A program made the position numbers and the translations under genes. A DNA stretch of 64,000 bases, from the NCBI RefSeq assembly GCF_024701975.1, contig NZ_JANLNM010000001.1:1736001-1800000 (forward strand). The letters run 5' to 3'. Shown here piece by piece: positions 41,774 to 50,872 of the stretch. The stretch comes from Variovorax sp. ZS18.2.2 (lineage in GTDB: Bacteria; Pseudomonadota; Gammaproteobacteria; Burkholderiales; Burkholderiaceae_C). The notes under the pieces are model-generated. The model saw only the letters and a program-made list of their open reading frames with translations, was not told where the DNA came from and did no database searches. The first letter of the stretch is position 1, and each line of letters opens with the position of its first letter.

Positions 41774-42226
41774 ATGAACTCCGTCCGCATCGTCAAGATC
41801 GTCTTCGACCTGGTCGGCGCGTCGATGCTTGTGGGCGCATGGCTGCTCCACCAGAACACCTCGGCGTTCATCGCCTCGGCCAGCAAGGCGCAGGGCGAGG
41901 TGATCGCATTGGAGTCCGTGGGAAGTTCGCGCCGCAACAGCTCGCCGACGTGGCGCCCGCGGGTTCGCTTCAAGGCGCCTTCGGGCGCGATCATCGAGTT
42001 CGCGCCGTCGAGCAGCAGCAACCCGCCCGCGTACAGCAAGGGCGAAGTCGTGGGGGTGTTCTTCAACCCGTCCAACCCGCAGGACGCCCGGCTCGACGGC
42101 TTCTTCGACCTCTGGGGCGGCGCGGCCATCGTCGGCGGGCTGGGCGCCGTGTTCCTGGCATTCGCCATCGGCATGCACTTCCTGCTCTCCGACGCAGCAG
42201 GCGCCAGGCGCCGACGTCCACGGTAG
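41774..42226 (+). CDS. DUF3592-type membrane protein
   Basis: 150 residues. Helix at ~10-25, a soluble beta-rich region (GEVIALESVGSSRRNSSPTWRPRVRF ending before GVFFNPSNPQDARLD), and a second helix at ~115-138. This pattern matches DUF3592. Function unknown. Confidence 0.8.
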   Translation: MNSVRIVKIVFDLVGASMLVGAWLLHQNTSAFIASASKAQGEVIALESVGSSRRNSSPTWRPRVRFKAPSGAIIEFAPSSSSNPPAYSKGEVVGVFFNPSNPQDARLDGFFDLWGGAAIVGGLGAVFLAFAIGMHFLLSDAAGARRRRPR

Positions 42227-42325
42227 GACAGCCCTGACCGCCGAAGGGGCGGCTCTCCGGCCCTTCGCGCACCCCGGGACGATGAGCATCAAGGCTCGTT
42301 ACAACAAACGTCCCAGGAGAAAACC

Positions 42326-42484
42326 ATGTCCCTCTCGTTCATTCTGCTGATCGTCCTGATCCTGATATTGATCGGCGCGCTGCCGAGTTGGGGCTACAGC
42401 CGGTCCTGGGGCTACGGGCCCAGCGGCGGCCTCGGCCTCGTCGTGCTGATCGTCGTCATCCTGGTGCTGATGGGTCGCATATAG
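42326..42484 (+). CDS. Small DUF3309 protein
   Basis: 52 residues; two hydrophobic stretches (LSFILLIVLILILIGALP and LGLVVLIVVILVLMGRI) around a Trp/Gly/Tyr/Ser turn (SWGYSRSWGYGPSGG). This is the DUF3309 layout, common as stress-related small membrane proteins in proteobacteria. Ribosome site CAGGAGA. Followed by a strong terminator. Confidence 0.85.
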   Translation: MSLSFILLIVLILILIGALPSWGYSRSWGYGPSGGLGLVVLIVVILVLMGRI

Positions 42485-42503
42485 CGCCCGCGCTTCAATG
42501 AAG

Positions 42504-42530
42504 AAAGCCCGCTTCGCAGCGGGCTTTTTT
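42504..42530. terminator. Terminator after DUF3309 gene and hrpA
   Basis: Nine-bp arms AAAGCCCGC / GCGGGCTTT, loop TTCGCA, T-run on plus. It also lies at the 3' end of the convergent hrpA gene, so it probably works in both directions. Confidence 0.9.
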
Positions 42531-45500
42531 CATGCCTGAAGCTGGGCCCAGGCCTTGTCCAGCCGCTTGACGCTCACGGGCTGTGGTGTGCGCAGTTCCT
42601 GCGCGAAGAAGCTCACGCGAAGCTCCTCGAGCAGCCAGCGGAATTCGAGCATGCGGTCGTCCACCACACCCTTGCGCTCGGCCACCAGCCGCCAGTAGCG
42701 CTGTTCCTGCGGGCGCAGTTCAGCCAGCTTGGAGGTGTCGCGCGCAGGGTCTGCACGCAGCTTGTCCAGGCGCAGCACGATGGCCTTCAGGTAGCGCGCG
42801 AAGTGCTGCAGCTGTGTCCACGGCGAATCGGCGATGAAGCGCTTGCCGATGAGCTTCTGCAGCTGCTGCGCGGCGTCCTGCACCGCTTCGGGCTGGATCT
42901 TGGTGTCCTTGATCTTGCGCGCGGCAGCGGCGTACTCGACGAGGATGGTGGACGCGAGACGCGCCACCTCGTTCGCGATCAGCGTGAGCCGCCCGCGCCC
43001 CTCTTCCAGTCGGCGCTTGAAGGCGAATTCGTCGGTGGGCAGCGGCTCCTGCAGGAAGGCGCGGTCGATGGCCACGTCGATGATCTGCGCGCGCAGTTCC
43101 TCGGAGGTGCCCAGCGGCATGTAGGCCACGGCCATCTTCTGCAGGTCGGGGATGTTCTTCTCGAGGTACTTGAGTGCGTCTTTCAGCTGCAGCGCGAACA
43201 GGCGGCGCAGGCCGGCACGGTGCTTCGCGGCGGCCACGGCGGGCTCGTCGAACACCTCGATCGTCACCGCATCGCCTTCGTCGCGCAGCGCAGGGAAGCC
43301 GATGAGCGACTGCGATCCGCGCCGCACTTCCATCAACTCCGGCAACTCGCCGAAGGTCCAGGCCGTGTAGCGCTCGCCAGCGGGCAACGCGGGCGTGGCC
43401 TTTTCGGGCGCCGCACTTTTCGCAGGTGCCTTGCCCTCGTCGGCCGCCGTTGCCTTCGGCGCCGGTGATGCCTTCACGTTGAGCCCCGCCAGCGCCTGGA
43501 AGGCCCCGCGTGCCTGCGCACCCAGCTCGGCCTTCAGCGCACCCAGATTGCGCCCCATGCCCAGCTGACGGCCGTGCTCGTCGACGATGCGCAGGTTCAT
43601 GAACAGGTGCGGCGGCAGCATGTCGAGCTTGAAGTCGGCGCGCTTCACGTCGATGCTGGTCAGGTCGCGCACGCGCTTGAGCAGCACGTCGGTGAGCGAG
43701 CCGCTGCCGAACAGTTCAGGCACTGAGAGCGCCTCGGCCAGCTTGGTCGCCGACTCAGGCAGCGGCACCAGCCGCGAGCGCGGACGCTGCGGCAGGCTCT
43801 TGATCAGGGCCTGGATCTTGTCCTTGAGCATGCCGGTCACGAGCCATTCGCAGCGCTCCTCGCTCACCTGGTTGAGCACGAAGAGCGGCACGCTGACCGT
43901 GAGGCCGTCTTTCGCGTCGCCGGGTTCGTGCAGGTACGCCGCGGCACAGTCGACGCCACCGAGCCGCAGCGTGGCCGGGAACGATTGCGTCGTGATGCCA
44001 GCCGCCTGGTGGCGCATCAATTCATCACGTGTCAGGTACAGGAGACGCGGCTGCTCCCGCGAGGCGTGGCGATACCAGTTCTCGAAGGTGATGCCGCTCG
44101 CCACGTCGGCGGGCAGCTGCGCGTCGTAGAACGCGAAGATCAGTTCCTCGTCGACCAGCACGTCCTGCCGGCGCGCCTTGTGCTCCAGGCCTTCGACCTC
44201 GCGCACCAGCTTGCGGTTGGCGGTGAGGAACGGGAACTTGCTTTCCCACTGGCCAGCGACCAGCGCTTCGCGGATGAAGATCTCGCGCGCTGCGACCGGG
44301 TCGACCTTGGTGAAATCGACCCGGCGCCCGCTGTACACCACGAGGCCGTAGAGCGTTGCGCGCTCCAGCGCCGAGACCTGTGCGCCCTTCTTCTCCCAGT
44401 GCGGATCGAGCAGTTGCTTCTTCAGCAGATGCCCCGCCACCTGCTCGAGCCACTGCGGCTCGATGTTGGCGATGCCACGGCCGAAGAGCCGCGTGGTCTC
44501 GACCAGTTCGGCCGCGACGATCCAGCGGCCCGGCTTCTTCTTCAGGTGGGCGCCGGGGTGCTTGTAGAACTTGATGCCGCGCGCGCCGAGGTAGGCCTCG
44601 TCGTCCTCGAGCTTCCAGCCGACGTTGCCCAGCAGGCCGGCGAGCATCGACAGGTGCAGCGGTTCGTAGCCGGCGGACTCCGCGTTGATGCGCCACTTGT
44701 GCTCGGTGACCACGGTGAGCAGCTGCGAGTGGATGTCGCGCCATTCGCGCACACGGCGGATGTTGATGAAGTTCTGGCGCAGCAGCTGCTCGTACTGGCG
44801 GTTGCTCAGCTTGTGCGTGTCGCCATGGCCGCCGCGCGCATCGGCGATCCATTTCCACAGGCGCAGGTAGCCGCTGAACTCGCTCTTCTCGTCGTCGAAC
44901 TTCGAATGGGCCTGGTCGGCCTGCTGCTGCGCTTCCATCGGCCGGTCGCGCACGTCCTGCACGCTCAGGGCCGAGGCGATGACCAGCACCTCTTCGAGCG
45001 CGCCGCGCGTGCGGGCTTCGAGAATCATCCGGCCGACGCGCGGGTCGAGCGGGAGCTTGGCGAGTTCGGCGCCGGTGGCGGTGAGCTCGTTCGCGTCGTC
45101 GACCGCGCCGAGTTCGTTGAGCAACTGGTAGCCGTCGGCAATCGCGCGCGGCGACGGCGCTTCGAGAAACGGAAACTGCGCCACGTCGCCCAGGCGCAGC
45201 GACTTCATTCGCAGAATCACGCCCGCGAGCGAGGAGCGCAGGATTTCCGGATCGGTGAAGCGCGGGCGGCCTTGGAAATCCTTCTCGTCGTAAAGCCGGA
45301 TGCAGATGCCGTTCGCCACGCGGCCACAGCGGCCCGCGCGCTGGTTGGCCGCGGCCTGGCTGATCGGCTCGACCAGCAATTGCTCGACCTTGCTGCGGAA
45401 GCTGTAGCGCTTGACGCGCGCCGTGCCGGTGTCGATGACGTAGCGCGTGCCCGGCACCGTGAGCGAGGTTTCGGCCACGTTGGTGGCGAGCACGATGCGG

Positions 45501-46393
45501 CGGCCGGTGTGGCTGTCGAAGATGCGGTCCTGCTCGGGGCCCGAGAGCCGTGCGAACAGCGGCAGCACCTCGGCATTGCGGAACAGCGGCTGGTGGCTCA
45601 GGTGGCGGCGCAGGTGGTCGGCGGCCTCGCGTATCTCGCGCTCGCCGGGCAGGAAGACGAGGATGTCGCCCGCGTTGTGCGGATCGCGCCAGAGTTCGTC
45701 GACGCCCTCGGCGATCGCGTCGTTCATGTCGTGCTCGCGCGACTCCTCGAAGGGGCGGTAGCGCTGCTCGACGGGGAAGGTGCGGCCCGACACATAGATG
45801 ATCGGGGCCGGTCCCTTGGCCGATGCGAAGTGCTGCGCGAAGCGATCGGCGTCGATGGTGGCCGAAGTGACGATCACCTTCAGGTCGGGGCGGCGCGGAA
45901 GGATCTCGCGCAGGTAGCCGAGCAGGAAGTCGATGTTCAGCGAGCGCTCGTGGGCCTCGTCGATGATGAGCGTGTCGTAGGCCTTGAGCAGCGGATCGGT
46001 CTGCGTCTCGGCGAGCAGGATGCCGTCGGTCATGAGCTTGACCGAGGCGTCGCGACTGAGGCGATCCTGAAAGCGCACCTTGAAGCCGACCACGTCGCCC
46101 AGCGGCGTCTTCAGCTCTTCGGCGATGCGCTTGGCCACCGAGCTTGCGGCAATGCGCCGCGGCTGCGTGTGGCCGATGAGCCGGCCCTTGCCCGGCTCGG
46201 CGTTGATCTTGCCGCGGCCGAGTGCCAGCGCGATCTTGGGCAACTGCGTGGTCTTGCCCGAACCGGTTTCGCCGCAGACGATCACGACCTGGTTCGCCTG
46301 GATGGCGGCCATGATTTCGTCGCGCCTGCCGGAGACGGGAAGCGATTCGGGGAACTCGATGCGCAAGGGGGCGGAAGGTGTCGTGGTCGTCAA
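42530..46393 (-). CDS. hrpA: ATP-dependent RNA helicase HrpA
   Basis: 1,287 residues (E. coli 1,300). DEAH/RHA helicase. Motif I GETGSGKTTQLPK near residue 45, Ia TQPRRIAA, II DEAHERSLN, III SAT, then RecA2 with TNVAETSLTVPGTRYVID and QRAGRCGRV, then the HA2/OB region and the long HrpA-specific DUF3418 C-terminal part. Acts in RNA processing and ribosome rescue of stalled translation. Confidence 0.96.
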   Translation of the reverse strand: MTTTTPSAPLRIEFPESLPVSGRRDEIMAAIQANQVVIVCGETGSGKTTQLPKIALALGRGKINAEPGKGRLIGHTQPRRIAASSVAKRIAEELKTPLGDVVGFKVRFQDRLSRDASVKLMTDGILLAETQTDPLLKAYDTLIIDEAHERSLNIDFLLGYLREILPRRPDLKVIVTSATIDADRFAQHFASAKGPAPIIYVSGRTFPVEQRYRPFEESREHDMNDAIAEGVDELWRDPHNAGDILVFLPGEREIREAADHLRRHLSHQPLFRNAEVLPLFARLSGPEQDRIFDSHTGRRIVLATNVAETSLTVPGTRYVIDTGTARVKRYSFRSKVEQLLVEPISQAAANQRAGRCGRVANGICIRLYDEKDFQGRPRFTDPEILRSSLAGVILRMKSLRLGDVAQFPFLEAPSPRAIADGYQLLNELGAVDDANELTATGAELAKLPLDPRVGRMILEARTRGALEEVLVIASALSVQDVRDRPMEAQQQADQAHSKFDDEKSEFSGYLRLWKWIADARGGHGDTHKLSNRQYEQLLRQNFINIRRVREWRDIHSQLLTVVTEHKWRINAESAGYEPLHLSMLAGLLGNVGWKLEDDEAYLGARGIKFYKHPGAHLKKKPGRWIVAAELVETTRLFGRGIANIEPQWLEQVAGHLLKKQLLDPHWEKKGAQVSALERATLYGLVVYSGRRVDFTKVDPVAAREIFIREALVAGQWESKFPFLTANRKLVREVEGLEHKARRQDVLVDEELIFAFYDAQLPADVASGITFENWYRHASREQPRLLYLTRDELMRHQAAGITTQSFPATLRLGGVDCAAAYLHEPGDAKDGLTVSVPLFVLNQVSEERCEWLVTGMLKDKIQALIKSLPQRPRSRLVPLPESATKLAEALSVPELFGSGSLTDVLLKRVRDLTSIDVKRADFKLDMLPPHLFMNLRIVDEHGRQLGMGRNLGALKAELGAQARGAFQALAGLNVKASPAPKATAADEGKAPAKSAAPEKATPALPAGERYTAWTFGELPELMEVRRGSQSLIGFPALRDEGDAVTIEVFDEPAVAAAKHRAGLRRLFALQLKDALKYLEKNIPDLQKMAVAYMPLGTSEELRAQIIDVAIDRAFLQEPLPTDEFAFKRRLEEGRGRLTLIANEVARLASTILVEYAAAARKIKDTKIQPEAVQDAAQQLQKLIGKRFIADSPWTQLQHFARYLKAIVLRLDKLRADPARDTSKLAELRPQEQRYWRLVAERKGVVDDRMLEFRWLLEELRVSFFAQELRTPQPVSVKRLDKAWAQLQA

Positions 46394-46508
46394 GGGAAAG
46401 CAGTCGTCGTCGGCGCGCGGCAGGCAAACCGTCGATTATCGGCGCGCACCGGCTGTTGCACAGCTTCCACAGTGCGGCGTGCCGGTGCAACGTGGGGTGT
46501 AAATAATC
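46394..46508. other. Non-coding gap upstream of hrpA
   Basis: Upstream of both divergent genes. It contains a long imperfect inverted repeat (GCACCGGC near 46445 and GCCGGTGC near 46480) and GATAAT on the minus strand near 46435 that could serve hrpA. No gene seen. Confidence 0.5.
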
Positions 46509-46537
46509 TTTACTCTACCGCAACGCCTCGCTAGGAT
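46509..46537 (+). promoter_or_regulatory. Sigma-70-like promoter for the AAA+/M41 gene leader
   Basis: -35 TTTACT (46509-46514), 17-bp spacer, -10 TAGGAT (46532-46537), each about 4/6 to consensus. The start site would be near 46544, giving a leader of about 234 nt. Confidence 0.55.
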
Positions 46538-46587
46538 CGCGTCCATGTCCTTCCTTGCCCTCACCCCTTTGCGCAGCCGCTGCGCAC

Positions 46588-46634
46588 GCCATGCGCTCCC
46601 AACGCATGGCCGGGTCAGGTTGCTCCGCCCGGCC
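46588..46634 (+). promoter_or_regulatory. Mutually exclusive hairpins in the protease leader
   Basis: Hairpin A: GCCATGCG / CGCATGGC, perfect 8-bp stem (46588-46610). Hairpin B: GGCCGGG / CCCGGCC (46608-46634). They share GGC at 46608-46610, so only one can be fully formed. An additional stem GCGCAG / CTGCGC lies just upstream (46571-46585). Confidence 0.5.
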
Positions 46635-46712
46635 TGAGGCCCGCGCCACTTTTTTCGAGTCGCGCGCTTCAGCCTCAGAAGCGCAGCAACCGTCCCTTCA
46701 CAGCGTCTGCCT

Positions 46713-46747
46713 GCCGCTCCCTCATTGCGAGGGGGTGGCCGCTTTTT
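46713..46747 (+). terminator. Intrinsic terminator just upstream of the AAA+/M41 start (attenuator-like)
   Basis: An 11-bp stem with two G-U pairs (46713-46723 with 46729-46739, loop ATTGC), then a short spacer and five T at 46743-46747. The protease ATG is 31 nt further. On plus strand, in the direction of the gene. Confidence 0.7.
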
Positions 46748-46777
46748 CGTACCTGTTTCATTCAAAGAAATCATTCC

Positions 46778-48769
46778 ATGTCCACCGACATCCATTCCGA
46801 ACTGCATGCCGAGCTCGCCGAGCGAACGAAGCACCTGCAGACCGTCGCCCGATCACTGAAGGAAGAACTCTTCGGCATCGACGACATCATCGATCGCGTG
46901 ATCGAATCGCTGCGCGCCTGGTATGTGCTGCCGCAGCTCATCAGCCGTCCGGTCATCGTCTGCCTCTGGGGCCTGACCGGCACCGGCAAGACGCAGCTGG
47001 TGCGCAAGCTCGCGCAGCACCTGGGCTTCTACGACCGCTTCATCGAAGTGCAGATGGACGGCTTCAGCCACGGCTCGGGCCACGGCAGCCGCGGCTCGAT
47101 CTCGGCCATGCTGGCCGAATCGGGCATCGTCGAGGGCACGCCGGGCATGCTGGTGCTCGACGAGTTCCAGCGCTTTCGCACCGTCGACGGCAACGGCCAC
47201 GACGCCAAGGTCGAGCGCTACCAGGACGTGTGGGCGCTGCTGTCCGACGGCCGCCTGCCGCCGGCGCTGTCGATGCTCGGTGAAATCGAATCCTCGCTCG
47301 CCTACGCCGAGTACGAGCAGGACCGCGACGGCCCCGCCGACAAGAAGAAGCTCAAGAAGCGCAAGCTGCACCTCTCGCCCTGGGAGGCGCGCGAAGTCAA
47401 GCGCTGCCTGAAGCTGCCCGAGACCCTGCTGCAGATCATGGCCTGGAAGCCCGCCGAGGTGCATGCGCGCCTGCGCGCCTTCCGCGATGCGCAGCAGAAC
47501 TGGGAAACCGACTACAGCAAGCTCCTGGTGTTCGTCTCGGGCAACCTGGACGAGATGTACGCCGAGACCGCCCAGCGCGTGGAGGACTGCGACACCGATG
47601 CCGACATCTTCCACGCGCTGACGAAGAAGCTCTCGGTCATCGACGTGAAGAAGGCGCTGGCCAATCGCTTCCGTCCCGAGCAGATCGCGCGCCTGGGCAA
47701 TAACCACGTGATCTACCCGTCGTTCAACCGCGCGACCTACGTGCAACTGATCCTGTCGATCTGCGACCGCTACGTGAGCGAGATCCAGGAAAGCTCCGGC
47801 GTGCGCTTCGTGCTCGACGCCGGCGTGTACGAGCAGATCTACGCCAACGCCGTGTTCCCGGCGCAGGGCACGCGCCCGCTGTTCTCGTCGATCCACGCGA
47901 TCCTGAGCGCCACGCTGGTCAACGCGGCGCTGTGGGCGCTGGAGCGCGGCGCCAATGGCGGTGATGGCGGCGAGCCGGTGTGGCTCTCGCTCGACGCGAG
48001 CGTGCCGTGCATCGTGGCGAAGTACCGCAAGGCACGCCGCCAGTTCCCGGTGGTGCTGGAACTCAGCCGCCTCAAGCAGCGTTCGAGCGAGGACTTCCGC
48101 GCCCTGCTCGCGGTGCACGAGGCGGGCCACGGCGTGGTCTACGGCGTGCTCTTCGGCCGCGCGCCGCAGGAGATCAAGATCAACGTGGCCTCGTTCGAAG
48201 GGGGCTACAACAGCTACGAGCAGCGCAAGACCTGGTCGAAGGAGAACCTGCGCGACCGCATCTGCGTGAGCCTCGCGGGCCGTGCCGCCGAACAAATGGT
48301 GTTCGGCGACCAGGCCTGCACCTCGGGCGCCTCGCAGGATTTCATGCAGGCCACGGCCAACGCCGCGCAGTACGTGCGCCACTACGCCTTCGGCTCGCGC
48401 CTGAGCCGCACCGACATCGCGAACGACGCCAACGACGACCTGAACACCGACGTCGAGGCGACCAACCCGGAAATCGAGGCCCTGCTGGCGCAGGAGCATG
48501 CGCGCGCCTGCGCCCTGCTCGAAACGCACACGGCCGCGCTGATGGCGGTGGTCGACGCGCTCATGCGCGAAGGCTCCATCGCCCCGGCCGAGCTGACCGC
48601 CCTGCTCGACCTGCCCGCCACCCCGGCGGGCGAGTCGACCGACGCCTACGCGGCGCTGCTCGCGACCTTCCGCGCCCGCAAGGCGGACGTGTTGCAGCCG
48701 GCGGCCGGCCAAGGCCGCGGCGCGGGTCCGCCTGCCGCCGCGGCCCGCGTGTTGCGCGCGTTGGCCTGA
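46778..48769 (+). CDS. Clp-type AAA+ ATPase fused to an M41 (FtsH-type) zinc peptidase
   Basis: 663 residues, no transmembrane helix or signal peptide. Residues ~25-390 are an AAA+ module: Walker A GLTGTGKT (65-72), Walker B MLVLDEF (124-130), sensor 1 VFVSGN (251-256), arginine finger region ANRFRPE (295-301) and sensor 2 QGTRP (363-367) in a Clp-like small domain. A Lys-rich insert lies at ~185-200. Residues ~435-610 are an M41 peptidase: zinc motif HEAGH (447-451) and the third-ligand block GASQDF with Asp521. The usual M41 partner is a FtsH-type AAA domain with membrane anchors; here the ATPase is Clp/HCLR-like and the protein is soluble. It should be an ATP-driven protease with unknown targets. 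No good Shine-Dalgarno, only an A-rich stretch. Confidence 0.9.
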   Translation: MSTDIHSELHAELAERTKHLQTVARSLKEELFGIDDIIDRVIESLRAWYVLPQLISRPVIVCLWGLTGTGKTQLVRKLAQHLGFYDRFIEVQMDGFSHGSGHGSRGSISAMLAESGIVEGTPGMLVLDEFQRFRTVDGNGHDAKVERYQDVWALLSDGRLPPALSMLGEIESSLAYAEYEQDRDGPADKKKLKKRKLHLSPWEAREVKRCLKLPETLLQIMAWKPAEVHARLRAFRDAQQNWETDYSKLLVFVSGNLDEMYAETAQRVEDCDTDADIFHALTKKLSVIDVKKALANRFRPEQIARLGNNHVIYPSFNRATYVQLILSICDRYVSEIQESSGVRFVLDAGVYEQIYANAVFPAQGTRPLFSSIHAILSATLVNAALWALERGANGGDGGEPVWLSLDASVPCIVAKYRKARRQFPVVLELSRLKQRSSEDFRALLAVHEAGHGVVYGVLFGRAPQEIKINVASFEGGYNSYEQRKTWSKENLRDRICVSLAGRAAEQMVFGDQACTSGASQDFMQATANAAQYVRHYAFGSRLSRTDIANDANDDLNTDVEATNPEIEALLAQEHARACALLETHTAALMAVVDALMREGSIAPAELTALLDLPATPAGESTDAYAALLATFRARKADVLQPAAGQGRGAGPPAAAARVLRALA

Positions 48770-48809
48770 GCCGTACGAAACCGCTTCCAAGAATGCACAA
48801 TTACGCCCC

Positions 48810-50156
48810 ATGTCCACCGTCTTCAATTTCACCTTCGTGCCCTGGTTCCGCTCGGTCGCGCCCTACATTCACAAGTTCCGTGGAGAGACCTTTGTGGTTG
48901 CCCTCGCTGGCGAGGCGATCGCGGCGGGCAAGCTGCAGAACATCGCGCAAGACCTGGCGCTGATCCAGAGCATGGGCGTGAAGATCGTGCTGGTGCACGG
49001 CTTCCGTCCGCAGGTCAACGAGCAACTGGCGGCCAAGGGCCACGAGGCAAAGTACTCACATGGCATCCGCATCACCGATGCGGTGGCGCTCGATTCGGCC
49101 CAGGAAGCCGCCGGCCAACTGCGCTACGAAATCGAGGCGGCCTTCAGCCAGGGCCTGCCGAACACGCCGATGGCCGGCTCGACGGTGCGGGTGATTTCTG
49201 GCAACTTCATCACCGCGCGCCCCGTGGGCGTGGTCGACGGCGTGGACTTCAAGCATTCGGGCCTCGTGCGCAAGGTCGATGCGTCAGGCATCCGCCGCAC
49301 GCTCGATTTCGGCGCGATGGTGCTCATGTCGCCCTTCGGCTTCTCGCCCACCGGCGAGGCCTTCAACCTGACGATGGAAGAGGTCGCCACCAGCGTCGCC
49401 ATCTCGATCCAGGCCGACAAGCTGATCTTCCTGACAGAAATTCCCGGCATCCGCATCGACAGCGAACTGCCCGAGAGCGAAGACAACCCGATCGACACCG
49501 AACTGCCGCTGGACGCCGCCGAGAAGCTGCTCGCGTCCCTCCCCCCCGCGCAGAAACCCACCGACACCGCCTTCTACCTGCAGCACTGCGTGAAAGCCTG
49601 CAAGGGCGGCGTGGAACGCAACCACATCCTGCCCTTCGCGCTCGACGGCTCGCTGTTGCTGGAGATTTACGTGCACGACGGCGTCGGCACCATGGTGATC
49701 GACGAAAAGCTCGAAAGCCTGCGCGAAGCCACCGTGGACGACATCGGCGGCATCCTGCAGCTGATCGAGCCCTTCGAGCGCGACGGCACGCTGGTCAAGC
49801 GCGACCGCACCGAGATCGAGCGCGACGTGGGCCACTACACGGTGATCGAGCACGACGGCGTGATCTTCGGCTGCGCGGCGCTGTACCCCTACCCCGAGGC
49901 GAAGACGGCCGAGATGGCGGCGCTGACCGTCTCGCCGCTGTCGCAGTCGCAAGGCGACGGCGAACGCATCCTCAAGCGCATCGAGCACCGCGCCAAGTCC
50001 ATGGGCCTGGAAAGCATTTTCGTGCTCACCACGCGCACGATGCACTGGTTCCTCAAGCGCGGCTTCCAGCAGGTCAACCCCGACTGGCTGCCCGAGGCCC
50101 GCAAGCGCAAGTACAACTGGGACCGCAAGAGCATGGTCCTGGTCAAGAAGATCTAG
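48810..50156 (+). CDS. argA: Amino-acid N-acetyltransferase (N-acetylglutamate synthase)
   Basis: 448 residues. First step of arginine synthesis. N-terminal amino-acid-kinase-like domain (~25-280; KIVLVHGFRPQVNEQL), which binds arginine for feedback inhibition, and a C-terminal GNAT domain (~300-445; MAALTVSPLSQSQGDGERIL acetyl-CoA loop). Classical ArgA layout. A LysE-type exporter follows 25 bp later. Confidence 0.96.
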   Translation: MSTVFNFTFVPWFRSVAPYIHKFRGETFVVALAGEAIAAGKLQNIAQDLALIQSMGVKIVLVHGFRPQVNEQLAAKGHEAKYSHGIRITDAVALDSAQEAAGQLRYEIEAAFSQGLPNTPMAGSTVRVISGNFITARPVGVVDGVDFKHSGLVRKVDASGIRRTLDFGAMVLMSPFGFSPTGEAFNLTMEEVATSVAISIQADKLIFLTEIPGIRIDSELPESEDNPIDTELPLDAAEKLLASLPPAQKPTDTAFYLQHCVKACKGGVERNHILPFALDGSLLLEIYVHDGVGTMVIDEKLESLREATVDDIGGILQLIEPFERDGTLVKRDRTEIERDVGHYTVIEHDGVIFGCAALYPYPEAKTAEMAALTVSPLSQSQGDGERILKRIEHRAKSMGLESIFVLTTRTMHWFLKRGFQQVNPDWLPEARKRKYNWDRKSMVLVKKI

Positions 50157-50181
50157 CCAGCACTCGAAGAAAGACACCCCG

Positions 50182-50820
50182 ATGACGCTCGCCACCGCCC
50201 TGCTGTTCGCCATCGTGGCCTTCGCCGCCATCGCCACGCCCGGACCCACCGTGCTGCTGGCGCTCAGCAACGGCTCGCGCCACGGCGTGCGCCGGGCGCT
50301 GCCGGGCATGCTGGGCGCGGTGCTGTCGGACTTCGTGCTGGTCGGCGCCGTGGCGCTCGGGCTCGGCGCGCTGCTGGCGGCGTCGGAGTTCTGGTTCTCG
50401 ATGCTCAAGTGGGTCGGCGCGGTCTACCTGGCCTGGCTCGGGCTGCGCATGCTGCGCTCCAAGGGCGGCTTCCAGTTGCCGATAGCAGATGCGGCCGCGA
50501 CGGTCACGGCGGACGAAAGCCGGCGCATCTTCTTCAAGTCGTTTCTCGTGGCGGTAACCAACCCCAAGGGCTACATCTTCTGCTCGGCGCTGCTGCCGCA
50601 GTTCATCGACCCGACGGCCGCGCAGGCGCCGCAGTACCTGATCATTTCGCTGATCTTCGCGGGCCTGGACATGGTGGTGATGCTGGGCTACGCCTTCGTC
50701 GGCGCCCGCGCGATCCGGCTTCTCACGATCTCGGCCACGCGCTGGATCGACCGCGCCTGCGGCGGCATGCTGCTGGCGCTGGCGGGTTCGCTGGCCTTCT
50801 ACCGCCGCGGCAGCACCTGA
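50182..50820 (+). CDS. LysE-family translocator
   Basis: 212 residues, about six helices. RhtB/LysE pattern: PGPTVLLALSNGSRHGVRRALPG at the start, AVYLAWLGLRMLR, FLVAVTNPKGYIFCSALLPQF. Exports amino acids or homoserine lactones. Next to argA, arginine or lysine export is plausible but not shown. Confidence 0.92.
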   Translation: MTLATALLFAIVAFAAIATPGPTVLLALSNGSRHGVRRALPGMLGAVLSDFVLVGAVALGLGALLAASEFWFSMLKWVGAVYLAWLGLRMLRSKGGFQLPIADAAATVTADESRRIFFKSFLVAVTNPKGYIFCSALLPQFIDPTAAQAPQYLIISLIFAGLDMVVMLGYAFVGARAIRLLTISATRWIDRACGGMLLALAGSLAFYRRGST

Positions 50821-50872
50821 AATCGGCCATTTCCCGTGGGGCGGCCGGCGCCCGTCGCCGATAATCCCGGGC

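Noticed and set aside
43928..46534. 868-codon plus-strand open frame opposite hrpA
   Set aside because: Codon content typical of an antisense shadow. hrpA has complete helicase motifs.
46853..48832. 659-codon minus-strand open frame opposite the AAA+/M41 gene
   Set aside because: The plus frame carries Walker, sensor and HEAGH motifs. The minus frame is low-complexity.
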